Assembly (NCBI RefSeq): GCF_002915175.1
Contig: NZ_NXEJ01000002.1
Coordinates: 454,858-518,857 of the forward strand
DNA: 64,000 bases
From: Agrobacterium rosae
GTDB lineage: Bacteria > Pseudomonadota > Alphaproteobacteria > Rhizobiales > Rhizobiaceae
Reading direction: 5' to 3'
The notes beneath the pieces are model-generated. The model searched no databases, was not told the origin of the DNA, and saw only the letters and a list, made by a program, of their open reading frames with translations. Below, piece by piece: positions 56,486 to 64,000 of the stretch. The first letter of the stretch is position 1. Every line of letters starts with the position of its first letter. The position numbers were made by a program, and so were the translations under genes.

Positions 56486-57592
56486 TTACTCGGCAGAAAC
56501 GATCTTTCCGCCTTCCCACTTGTAGAGCGAGAAAGCCTGCGAGGTCAGATCGCCGGTTTCGCCGTAGGTCAGCTTGCCGATGGCCGTTGCCACGGGTTCG
56601 CCTGCCTTGAGGACCTTTGCAACGGCTTCCGAGTCTTCGGCGCTACCGGCTTTTTCGATACCGGCTTTCAGCACCTCAACGGCGGCATAGGCGTTCAACG
56701 TGAAGGCTTCTGCTGGAATGTTGGCGGCAGTCAGGGCGTCCGCTGCTGCCTTGGAGTCCGCGCTCTTGGTTGCGTCTGCCGCGTTGGTGAAGATGGTGCC
56801 AGCTGCTGCATTGCCGCCGATGCTCCAGAATTCGGAGTTGGACAGGCCGTCGCCGCCGATGACGGTTGCCTTGGCACCGACATCGTTCAACTGGCGAACC
56901 AGAAGACCCGCTTCAGGGTGGTAGCCGCCGAAATAGATGACGTCGACATTTTCAGACTTGAGGCGGGTCGTCAGCGCGCTGAGATCCTTGTCGCCTGCGG
57001 TCAGTGCGTCATAAAACACTTCGGTTACGCCGCCAGCGTTCAGCGTCTTCTTGAACGAGTCAGCCAGGCCTTTGCCGTAAGCACCCTTGTCGTGAATGAT
57101 GGCGATGCGGCGATCTTTCAGCTGTGCAAGCACCAGCTTGCCAGCCACTTCCGCCTGCTGGTCATCACGACCGCAAGTGCGCAGCACGTTCCACAATTCG
57201 CGGTTCGTCAGGTCTGGTGCGGTTGCCGTCGGCGTTACCATCAGGACGCCGTTTTCAGCGAAAACGTCGGATGCGGGAATGGCAACGCCTGACGTCACAG
57301 GTCCGACGACGAAACGAATGCCTTCTGCAACCAGCTGGTTGGCGGCCGATACGCCCTGCTTGGGCTCGCCACCATCATCGGCCAGCTTCAGAACAACCTG
57401 TTCACCCAGAATACCGCCATTCTTGTTGATGACGTCGACAGCCGCCTGTGCACCGTTCTTCACCTGCGCGCCGTAGGCCGCAACCGGACCGGTCAGCGGC
57501 GCGATAAGGCCGATGACGATCTCTGCATGGGCCAGCGGTGCAAAGGCGACAGAGGCGGCGAGCGTGAGGCCCGTTAAAATCTTGATGTTCAT
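56486..57592 (-). CDS. Branched-chain amino acid ABC transporter binding protein (LivK-like)
   Basis: A 368-residue periplasmic binding protein. The signal peptide [20 protein letters not shown] ends AHA at residue 23. The mature part begins [18 protein letters not shown] and holds the type I periplasmic fold of the LivK family ([31 protein letters not shown]). It captures leucine, isoleucine, valine or related amino acids. The start at 57592 is set by AAGGAGAG about 6 bases upstream. No permease or ATPase genes adjoin it, so it must work with a transporter encoded elsewhere. Confidence 0.93.
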   Translation of the reverse strand: MNIKILTGLTLAASVAFAPLAHAEIVIGLIAPLTGPVAAYGAQVKNGAQAAVDVINKNGGILGEQVVLKLADDGGEPKQGVSAANQLVAEGIRFVVGPVTSGVAIPASDVFAENGVLMVTPTATAPDLTNRELWNVLRTCGRDDQQAEVAGKLVLAQLKDRRIAIIHDKGAYGKGLADSFKKTLNAGGVTEVFYDALTAGDKDLSALTTRLKSENVDVIYFGGYHPEAGLLVRQLNDVGAKATVIGGDGLSNSEFWSIGGNAAAGTIFTNAADATKSADSKAAADALTAANIPAEAFTLNAYAAVEVLKAGIEKAGSAEDSEAVAKVLKAGEPVATAIGKLTYGETGDLTSQAFSLYKWEGGKIVSAE

Positions 57593-57884
57593 TTCAGTCT
57601 CTCCTTGGGTTGGGTCGTATCCCCGAATGTATCGTCGCGGCCGGGCGCGCTTGAAGCAGCGCAAATCCGCCGGTCTGCCCGACGACAAGGTGTCGTTTCA
57701 TGTTTGATTTCCGACGTCCTGCTCCGGTTCATACTCGCCAGAATCAATTGCGCAAGCCATCTTTGATCCAAAGCCGGCTCACCAGCGTAAATCATCTGTG
57801 ATGGCCGCGCGCAGCCTGTTCTCACGTCGCCTAAATCCTTTGCGGCATCTGGCTTTTCGCGGCGTGCAGGAGGATAGTACCGTC

Positions 57885-59054
57885 ATGACATCGCCAGACG
57901 AAGAGTTCCTGAGCAACCTGCCGGTTTTCCTGCATTTCGAGGATGTGGCTGACCCGATGCTGTACCGCGCCTTGCCGGAGGGCTGGGCGCTTGCGTTGGC
58001 CGATATCATCGATTCCACCGGTGCCATCGAGGCCGGGCGCTACAAGGCCGTCAACATGGCAGGTGCTGGCGTCATATCCGGCATTCTCAACGCACTCGAC
58101 CGGCACGATTTGCCCTTCGTCTTCGGTGGCGATGGTGCAGCGGTCGCCGTTCCTCCCACTCAGATCGAGGCCGCGCGGGAGGCTTTATCGAAGGTCCAGA
58201 GCTGGGTGGCGGATGATATCGGACTGACGCTCAGGGCGGCCATCGTCCCGCTCTCTGTCATTCGCGACCACGGTTTCGATGTGCGCGTCGCGCGGTTCCA
58301 GGCCAGTGACGATGTGTCCTATGCCATGTTTACCGGTGGCGGCAACAATTGGGCCGATGAGCAGATGAAGCAGGGGCGTTACCTTGTGGACGCTGCTGCC
58401 CACGGCTCTCGCCCTGACCTTACGGGCCTTTCCTGCCGCTGGAACCCTATCGAGGCGACCCATGGTAAGGTGATCTCGATCATTGCGGTGCCAGGCCCCA
58501 AAGATGATGCAGCCGCTTTTCGAGATATTGTTTCGGAGATCGTGGCGCTTGCCAATGAGGATGGTCGCGGCGGCCATCCCGTTCCAGTCGATGGTCCTCC
58601 GCTCGGTTTCATTCGAGAAGGATTGGTTCTGGAAGCGCGGGCTCTATCCGCCTATCGGGACAGGATATCGCAAATACGCAAGGGCGCGTGGGTGCTGTTC
58701 CAGACGGTCCTCATCTCGGTGCTTTACTGGCTTCGCAAGCCCGCCGGTCGGTTCGATCCGGTTCAGTACAAGCGATCGGTTGCCAGCAACACCGATTTCC
58801 GCAAGTTCGATGACGGGCTGAAGATGACGGTGGATGTCGATCCTGATCGTTTGAAGAAAATCAAGGCCAGACTGGAAGGAGCCGCACGAGAGGGCGTGTG
58901 CTATTACGGCTTGCACGAACAGGATACGGCATTGATGACCTGCATCGTGCCATCTCCTCTGTCAAAAGATCACATGCATTTCGTCGACGGCGGGGAGGGT
59001 GGTTATGCTCGAGCAGCGACCAGCCTCAAAGCACAGATGCAACCAACGGCTTGA
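57885..59054 (+). CDS. DUF3095 protein, class III cyclase-like
   Basis: A 389-residue protein of the DUF3095 family. The N-terminal half has LADIIDSTGAIEAGRYKAVNMAGA and FVFGGDGAAVAVP. These resemble the two metal-binding Asp motifs of class III adenylate/guanylate cyclases and GGDEF enzymes (DIxxST and GGDG). A hydrophobic segment (WVLFQTVLISVLYWL, around 290-305) could be membrane-associated. Cyclase activity has not been shown for this family to my knowledge and is inferred. The start at 57885 follows AGGAGGA by 10 bases. The upstream frame is open but has no clear start site. Confidence 0.75.
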   Translation: MTSPDEEFLSNLPVFLHFEDVADPMLYRALPEGWALALADIIDSTGAIEAGRYKAVNMAGAGVISGILNALDRHDLPFVFGGDGAAVAVPPTQIEAAREALSKVQSWVADDIGLTLRAAIVPLSVIRDHGFDVRVARFQASDDVSYAMFTGGGNNWADEQMKQGRYLVDAAAHGSRPDLTGLSCRWNPIEATHGKVISIIAVPGPKDDAAAFRDIVSEIVALANEDGRGGHPVPVDGPPLGFIREGLVLEARALSAYRDRISQIRKGAWVLFQTVLISVLYWLRKPAGRFDPVQYKRSVASNTDFRKFDDGLKMTVDVDPDRLKKIKARLEGAAREGVCYYGLHEQDTALMTCIVPSPLSKDHMHFVDGGEGGYARAATSLKAQMQPTA

Positions 59055-59162
59055 CAACGAAAAGCGCCATGTGTCGGGAAAACAAATGGCGCTCTGTAGC
59101 TCTACATCCAAGCGCGCGCAGCTTTAATGAAGCTGATCCAGGCCTGATGTTGGCGCTATCAT

Positions 59163-59483
59163 TCAAGCAGCGGTTTTAGCGGCACCTGCCGGCGCACAGT
59201 AAATACCTTCAAGCGTGGCCAGAATTTTTTTGACCGATTCCGATGTGCTGGAATAGTAAATGGTCTGGGCATCACGGCGTGTCTTGACCAGACGCTGCGC
59301 GCGAAGTTTGGACAGGTGCTGGGAAAGGGCGGACTGGCTGAGGCCAACCTGTGTGGCGAGCACGCCGACCGGCACTTCACCTTCAACCAGGCTGCAAAGG
59401 ATCATGAGCCGTTTTGGATTTGCCATTGCGGAGAGAAGACCAGCTGCGGCGGTGGACTGTTCTGAAAGCGATTCTGTATTCAT
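59163..59483 (-). CDS. ArsR-family regulator, BigR/SqrR-like with two cysteines
   Basis: A 106-residue winged-helix repressor. The recognition region is VGLSQSALSQHLSKLRAQRLVKTRRDAQTIYYSS. Two cysteines, Cys30 (MILCSLVEGE) and Cys96 (GIYCAPAG), are 66 residues apart. That is the spacing of the redox cysteine pair in BigR and SqrR, which form a sulfide/polysulfide-responsive bridge. The ELCVCDL metal motif of metal-sensing ArsR proteins is absent. It probably represses sulfide-response genes or itself; none is adjacent in this window. It is convergent with DUF3095, with a long non-coding region upstream. Confidence 0.88.
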   Translation of the reverse strand: MNTESLSEQSTAAAGLLSAMANPKRLMILCSLVEGEVPVGVLATQVGLSQSALSQHLSKLRAQRLVKTRRDAQTIYYSSTSESVKKILATLEGIYCAPAGAAKTAA

Positions 59484-59959
59484 ATTCTTACTTCTCCTGA
59501 GTGAAGCCCGACCCGGACTGTCTCAATGGCAAATCGAAATCTTATATGAGCCAAGTGTACCAATTTGATAAGATCGTTGTATATACCTAAATCTAGGGTA
59601 CAGACTACTCTTTATTAGCAATAAATAACATTCTTATGTTTCTGTCTGTGTTTTAAGGAAAATAGTCGAAAATTCTTTATTAACGGGAGCTAACGAAATT
59701 TCGCTAGAATTTTTTGTCGATAATTTTCCGATATGGGTATTTCATACTCAAGTCGTGAGACGGAAAATGCGGCCACGTGATTTTAGGCCCTTCGCGCCGT
59801 TCCCCTAAATTTCGCACTATGTTGGGCGAATTGGGAAGGCAGTCTTACAGATTTTTGCCCATCAAAATCATATGTGACAATCTGCCGTTGTGGCGGATTG
59901 GTGGACAGATCCGACCTTATCAAGGTTTACGGCTGCGATTCCACTCGCAGCCGCTCCTG
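59484..59959. promoter_or_regulatory. Long intergenic region upstream of the ArsR gene
   Basis: A 476-base gap lies between the ArsR gene (start at 59483) and the end of choV. It is A+T-rich up to about 59750. An inverted repeat ATCTTAT (59539-59545)/ATAAGAT (59568-59574) centred 73 bases upstream of the ArsR start could be an operator. I recognise no protein or RNA gene. The section near 59760-59880 is G+C-richer and may be the 3' untranslated part of the cho operon. Confidence 0.4.
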
Positions 59960-61006
59960 CTATTTTCGCCTGTGGCGTGTCAAACCGCGAACCACGTCGT
60001 CTGCGGAAACCGTGCCGACAACGGAGCCATTGTCGACAATGCCGATGGCCCCGGGCTGCTTTGCAAGTGCATCCAGAATGTCGACCAATGGCGAGCTGGG
60101 TCGCGCGGTGCCTGAGACAGACAGCCCGGCGTTTTCGGCCGTCACGCCCGGGCGCATCACGTCTGCTGCCGTCAGCATGGTGATGGGGTTCATGTTCTGC
60201 ACAAAATCCGCCACATATTGATTGGACGGATTTTTCACGATCTCCTGCGGCGTTCCGCACTGGATGATGTGTCCGCCATCCATCATCGCAATCCGGTTGC
60301 CGATCCGGAATGCTTCATCGAGATCGTGGCTGACGAACAGGATCGTCTTTTTCAGGCGGCTCTGGAATTCCAGAAGCTCATCCTGAAGGCGGCTGCGGAT
60401 GAGGGGATCGAGCGCGGAGAACGGCTCATCCATCAGCAAGATAGGTGCGCCGGTGGCGAAGGCTCTGGCCAGACCGACACGCTGCTGCATGCCGCCCGAG
60501 AGTTCACCGACTTTGCGGGTAGCCCAATCCGAGAGATTGACGAGTTCCAGCTGTTCAGCCACGCGCTTCTTGCGCTCGGCATCGGGCATTCCTGAAAGTT
60601 CGAGACCGAACCCGACATTGTCAGCCACATTGCGCCATGGCAGCAATCCGAATTGTTGGAACACCATAGAGACGGTGTGGGTACGAAGATCCCGCAGTGT
60701 CTTTGCCGAGGTTTTGTACGGATCGATATAACCCGACGTCGTTTTGACGCTGACATTTCCACGCACGACCGGCGCAAGGCGGTTGACCGCACGCAAAAGC
60801 GTCGATTTCCCCGAACCGGAAAGCCCCATCAAAACGAGGATTTCCCCTTCTTTCACCGTCAGCGAGGCACTTGCTACGCCCAGCACAAGGCCGGTTTCCG
60901 TATTGATTTCTGCTCTGGTTCTGCCGGCATCTATCAGTGGGAGTGCAGGGGTGGGATTGCTGCCGAAGACGATATCGACGTTTTCAAATATGATTGCGTC
61001 ACTCAT
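59960..61006 (-). CDS. choV: Choline/glycine betaine ABC transporter ATP-binding protein
   Basis: A 348-residue ATPase of the osmoprotectant import family. The nucleotide-binding domain has Walker A GLSGSGKST, signature LSGGMQQRVGLARA and Walker B ILLMDEPFSALD. After residue 270 the C-terminal part (VDILDALAKQPGAIGIVDNGSVVGTVSADDVV) is CBS-like, typical of ProV/OpuAA ATPases. Its stop region carries the end of the cho operon; the start overlaps choW by 4 bases. With ChoX and ChoW it forms the choline importer of rhizobia. Confidence 0.93.
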   Translation of the reverse strand: MSDAIIFENVDIVFGSNPTPALPLIDAGRTRAEINTETGLVLGVASASLTVKEGEILVLMGLSGSGKSTLLRAVNRLAPVVRGNVSVKTTSGYIDPYKTSAKTLRDLRTHTVSMVFQQFGLLPWRNVADNVGFGLELSGMPDAERKKRVAEQLELVNLSDWATRKVGELSGGMQQRVGLARAFATGAPILLMDEPFSALDPLIRSRLQDELLEFQSRLKKTILFVSHDLDEAFRIGNRIAMMDGGHIIQCGTPQEIVKNPSNQYVADFVQNMNPITMLTAADVMRPGVTAENAGLSVSGTARPSSPLVDILDALAKQPGAIGIVDNGSVVGTVSADDVVRGLTRHRRK

Positions 61007-61854
61007 CCCTCATCCTCCGAGCCAGGTAAGCGGAAAAGACGGTCGAGGATGATCGCCACGATGACGATGCAAAGCCCGGCCTCGAAGCCCATGGCGATAT
61101 TGACGGTGTTCAATGCCCGTACCACCGGCACGCCAAGGCCATTCGCACCGACCAGTGCCGAAATGACCACCATCGATAGAGACAGCATGATCGTCTGTGT
61201 CAGCCCGGCCATGATCTGTGGTGTGGCGAAAGGCAATTCGACTTTTCGCAGCACCTGAGATGGTGTTGCACCGAATGCAACGGCCGCTTCAACGAGGGCA
61301 GGCGGGGTGGAAATGATGCCAAGGCGCGTCAGGCGGATCGGTGCCGGCAGGGCAAAGATGACCGTTGCAATCAACCCCGGCACCATGCCCAAGCCGAACA
61401 GCACGAGTGCCGGAATGAGGTAGACGAATGTCGGGATCGTCTGCATCAAATCCAGCGCTGGCCGCATGAAGGCGTAAACCCATTTGCGCCGTGCCGCGAG
61501 AATGCCGAGCGGAACACCGACGGCCATGCAGACCGCGCTGGCGGCGAGAACGAGTGCCAGAGTTTCCGTCGTCGCCTTCCAGTAACCGAGGTTGATGATG
61601 AGCAGCAGGCCGAGTGCCGTAAACAACGGCATGCCGATGGACCGGCGCAGCCACGCCGAAAGCCCTGTCAGCAGGGCGACGATGATGAGCGGATGCGGTG
61701 CTTGTAAAACATAGAGAACAGCGTCGATGACGCTTTCGAAAATAAAGGATAGCCAATCAAAGAAAAAAGAAAGATTTCCGGTCAACCAGTCGACAGCCTC
61801 CTTGGCATAACGACCGATCGGTAAACGATTTTGAGAAGCGCTGAGCCATTCCAC
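61003..61854 (-). CDS. choW: Choline ABC transporter permease
   Basis: A 283-residue permease with about seven transmembrane helices. The conserved EAA-type loop is in PPALVEAAVAFGATPSQVLRKVELPFATPQIMAGLTQT, which contacts the ATPase. The N-terminal 50 residues are amphipathic (VDWLTGNLSFFFDWLSFIFESVIDAV), as in ProW-type permeases. It overlaps choV by 4 bases. An intergenic hairpin separates it from choX. Confidence 0.92.
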   Translation of the reverse strand: MEWLSASQNRLPIGRYAKEAVDWLTGNLSFFFDWLSFIFESVIDAVLYVLQAPHPLIIVALLTGLSAWLRRSIGMPLFTALGLLLIINLGYWKATTETLALVLAASAVCMAVGVPLGILAARRKWVYAFMRPALDLMQTIPTFVYLIPALVLFGLGMVPGLIATVIFALPAPIRLTRLGIISTPPALVEAAVAFGATPSQVLRKVELPFATPQIMAGLTQTIMLSLSMVVISALVGANGLGVPVVRALNTVNIAMGFEAGLCIVIVAIILDRLFRLPGSEDEG

Positions 61855-61889
61855 GGTAAGAGCAAACCTTTCGTGAACGGAGTCGTGAT

Positions 61890-61921
61890 CGTCTTCCGAC
61901 CGCTGATCGGGTCGGAAGACG
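61890..61921 (-). terminator. Intercistronic hairpin between choX and choW
   Basis: A perfect 12-base inverted repeat (CGTCTTCCGACC and complement) with an 8-base loop lies in the 91-base gap between choX and choW. No strong U-tract follows. It probably causes partial termination or protects the choX message, so that the binding protein is made in excess. Confidence 0.65.
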
Positions 61922-61945
61922 GGTTCAATGCAGAGACGTCAACGG

Positions 61946-62905
61946 CTAGAGGCCGATATTCTTCTTTGCAGCGGCCAGCGCATCCTCGCTGCCGTCTTTG
62001 GTCTTGACGCCTGCAAGCCATGGCTCGATTGCCGCTGGATTTGCCTTCAACCATTCGGTGGCTGCGGCTTCACCCTCGGTGCCGTCATTGAGGATTTTGC
62101 CCATGATCTCATTTTCCATAGGCAGCGTGAATTGCAGGTTTTTGAGGAGGGTGCCGACATTCGGGCATTCCTGCAAATAGCCTGCGCGGACGTTGGTGTA
62201 GATCGTTGCACCGCCGAGATTCGGGCCGAAGACGTCATCACCACCGGTTAGATAGGTCAGTTTGAAATTGGAGTTCATCGGGTGGGGTTCCCAGCCGAGG
62301 AAGACGATGGGATCGCCGGATTTTTCAGCGCGCGCAACCTGTGCCAGCATGCCCTGTTCGGAGGATTCCACGACCTGGAAGTCTTTCAGGCCGAATGTGC
62401 CTTTTTCGACCATTCCCAGAATCAGGCGGTTGCCGTCATTGCCCGGCTCGATACCGTAAATCTTGCCGCTCAGTTTGTCGCTTTGGGCCGCAATATCCTT
62501 GAAATCCTTGATGCCCAGTTCGGCACCCTTGGCGTTGGTCGCCAGTGTATATTTCGCGCCAGTCAGGTTTTCGCGCACCGTTTCCACGGATTTGTCGTCG
62601 CGGTAGGCTTTGATATCGCCTTCCATTGTCGGCATCCAATTGCCGAGGAAAACGTCGATATCCTTGTTTTTCAGGGAGGTGTAAGTGACGGGAACCGACA
62701 GGATTTTCACATCCGTCTGGTAGCCCAGGCTTTTCAAAATGACGGAAGCGGTGGCCGTGGTGGCCGTAATATCGGTCCAGCCGACATCGGAGAAGCGGAC
62801 CGTTCCGCAACTGGCTGGTTCTGCGGCAGCGGCGGCATTGGTGAAGAGGGCCATTGCAGAAACTGCTGCGGCAAGGGCCAGACAGCGGTGATTTTTTGCA
62901 AGCAT
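61946..62905 (-). CDS. choX: Choline ABC transporter substrate-binding protein
   Basis: A 319-residue periplasmic binding protein of the OpuAC family. A signal peptide covers residues about 1-28 (ending NAAAAAEP). The mature sequence starts CGTVRFSDVGWTDITATTA and contains DVFLGNWMPTMEGD and FLGWEPHPMNSNFKLTYL, with the aromatic residues that cage the choline ammonium group. It is the first gene of the choXWV operon. In rhizobia choline is imported for oxidation to glycine betaine; the bet genes are not in this window. Confidence 0.93.
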   Translation of the reverse strand: MLAKNHRCLALAAAVSAMALFTNAAAAAEPASCGTVRFSDVGWTDITATTATASVILKSLGYQTDVKILSVPVTYTSLKNKDIDVFLGNWMPTMEGDIKAYRDDKSVETVRENLTGAKYTLATNAKGAELGIKDFKDIAAQSDKLSGKIYGIEPGNDGNRLILGMVEKGTFGLKDFQVVESSEQGMLAQVARAEKSGDPIVFLGWEPHPMNSNFKLTYLTGGDDVFGPNLGGATIYTNVRAGYLQECPNVGTLLKNLQFTLPMENEIMGKILNDGTEGEAAATEWLKANPAAIEPWLAGVKTKDGSEDALAAAKKNIGL

Positions 62906-63136
62906 TGCTTACTCCCTGTTTTTTTAAGTTCCCTAACCATTATCAATATCTTCGACGCACAATCAACTCATGCGCATTTGCGTGGATTGTGGTGCGGTTT
63001 GCGACACGGATCATAAAGTTTGTGCAGTGCACTACGAATGCGCGAATTGCGAAAGCTGTGTTTTTCGTCGTTCCGCTCTTGCCCTCGGCACCGCCCACCC
63101 TGCAAAAGGCCTGCAACACGCGACCCGGAGGGCATG

Positions 63137-63715
63137 ATGGCCAAGCTCTATTTCAATTATGCGGCAATGAATGCCGGCAAATCCACCATGCTGTTGCAGG
63201 CGTCCTATAATTACCACGAGCGCGGCATGCGCACACTCATCTTTACCGCCGCCTTCGATAGTCGCGCCGGTGTCGGCAAGGTTGCGTCCCGCATAGGCCT
63301 GTCGTCGGATGCGCTGGTGTTCGATGACACGACGGATATCTTCTCGGAAGTTCAGCGCCTGCACGCCGAAGAGCCGGTCGCCTGCGTTTTCATTGATGAA
63401 GCCAATTTCCTGTCGGAGCATCACGTCTGGCAACTGGCCAGTATTGCCGATAACCTGGGTATTCCGGTCATGGCCTATGGTTTGCGCACGGATTTTCAGG
63501 GCAAGCTTTTCCCCGCATCCAAGGAACTGCTGGCCATTGCCGATGAGCTGCGCGAAATCCGCACCATTTGCCACTGCGGACGCAAGGCCTCCATGGTCGC
63601 CCGTTTCGATTCAGAGGGTAAAGTCGTCAAGGAAGGTGCGCAGATCGATGTCGGTGGCAATGAAAAATATGTGTCCTTCTGCCGCCGCCATTGGGTTGAG
63701 GCTGTGAACGGCTGA
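63137..63715 (+). CDS. tdk: Thymidine kinase
   Basis: A 192-residue type II thymidine kinase of the salvage pathway. Walker A is NAGKSTMLLQASYNY in YFNYAAMNAGKST, and the catalytic Glu is in VFIDEANFLSEHHVWQL. The lasso region contains GRK and zinc-binding cysteines (ICHCGRKA, FCRRHWVE). The start at 63137 is supported by GGAGGG 4 bases upstream. The frame is open further upstream without protein character. It is divergent from choX. Confidence 0.95.
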   Translation: MAKLYFNYAAMNAGKSTMLLQASYNYHERGMRTLIFTAAFDSRAGVGKVASRIGLSSDALVFDDTTDIFSEVQRLHAEEPVACVFIDEANFLSEHHVWQLASIADNLGIPVMAYGLRTDFQGKLFPASKELLAIADELREIRTICHCGRKASMVARFDSEGKVVKEGAQIDVGGNEKYVSFCRRHWVEAVNG

Positions 63716-63901
63716 AGCAAATCGACCGTTTTGCTTTGAATAGGGGCAAGTCATCGAAAAAGGCGCGCGAGAGACGGGGCGCAGAAATCAGCCAAACCAG
63801 ACTTTGAATGCCACTGCATTACATCTCTCGCATTGAGAAAAGGTCGCGCATATTTATATGGGTGGCCTTTTGCCATAAATCGATTCGGGAGACGATGTTT
63901 C

Positions 63902-64000
63902 ATGGCGAGATTGCCGTCTTTTGACAGTGAAATAGAGCAGGCAAGAGCCGACGCGATTGCTGTGCAGGATTTGTCATCGCTGATGGCTCAGACCCTGGTG
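63902..64000 (+). CDS. Start of an unidentified gene cut by the window end
   Basis: An open frame begins with ATG at 63902 (MARLPSFDSEIEQARADAIA) and runs to the window end, 33 codons, with GGGAG 10 bases upstream. The visible part is mostly hydrophilic and helical, without a signal peptide or known motif. Too little is present to name the product. Confidence 0.6.
   Translation, partial: MARLPSFDSEIEQARADAIAVQDLSSLMAQTLV

Overview
The window looks like chromosomal DNA of an alphaproteobacterium of the family Rhizobiaceae, most likely Agrobacterium/Rhizobium. Grounds: the gene families and their closeness in style to rhizobial proteins (BacA/SbmA peptide transporter, choline ABC transporter ChoXWV, PuuD urate hydroxylase with cytochrome c tail, aglA-type alpha-glucosidase), moderately high G+C coding sequence, occasional GTG/TTG starts, and short intergenic palindromic repeats of the kind scattered through rhizobial genomes. 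No rRNA, tRNA, CRISPR array, insertion sequence or prophage was seen. Most of the window is ordinary core and metabolic chromosome.

Layout. 1-3.6 kb: a minus-strand trio (permuted ATP-grasp, alpha-E protein, transglutaminase-like protein) that forms a predicted peptide-ligation system. 3.9-6.2 kb: L,D-transpeptidase lipoprotein, class II glutamine amidotransferase, DoxX. 6.2-12 kb: a soluble five-PAS hybrid histidine kinase and a DEAD-box RNA helicase. 12-13.9 kb: MnmD and an MnmC2-like FAD oxidoreductase, head to head with overlapping start codons. 14-17.8 kb: ureide operon (DUF1045, puuE, uraD, a HEPN/MNT toxin-antitoxin pair, allA, uraH). 17.8-24.9 kb: metallophosphoesterase, a SPOR-domain D,D-carboxypeptidase, TetR plus SMR pump, lactate/2-hydroxyacid dehydrogenase, an orphan 172-residue protein, and a chemoreceptor with a CheR tether. 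25.1-33.9 kb: purine catabolism on the minus strand (xdhA, xdhB, xdhC, LysR, puuD, guaD). 34-36.4 kb: bdhA and glpK. 36.7-39.4 kb: a two-gene polysaccharide chain-length/polymerase locus. 39.4-48.7 kb: SRPBCC protein, flavin monooxygenase, map, MFS transporter, bacA, polysaccharide deacetylase, NnrU, TPR protein, der. 48.9-54.6 kb: DUF2026, glycosyltransferase, kdgK, alpha-glucosidase, HD-GYP protein. 54.6-64 kb: adenine deaminase, a solitary LivK-type binding protein, DUF3095, a two-cysteine ArsR regulator, the choline transporter, tdk, and the beginning of one more gene.

How the genes work together. Purine breakdown is the dominant theme. Adenine (ade) and guanine (guaD) are deaminated, hypoxanthine/xanthine are oxidised by XdhAB with maturation factor XdhC, and urate is processed by PuuD, UraH and UraD to allantoin. 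PuuE opens allantoin to allantoate, and AllA cleaves ureidoglycolate. The allantoate-to-ureidoglycolate step (allantoicase or AllC) is not in the window. Choline uptake, glycerol and hydroxybutyrate use and alpha-glucoside breakdown fit a soil or plant-associated heterotroph.

The least explained loci are the ATP-grasp/alpha-E/transglutaminase trio, the HEPN/MNT pair inside the ureide operon, the orphan papain-like candidate at 22.3 kb, the DUF1127-like gene overlapping xdhC, the DUF3095 cyclase-like protein and the ArsR regulator with two cysteines. All functional statements come from reading the sequence; no database search was run.
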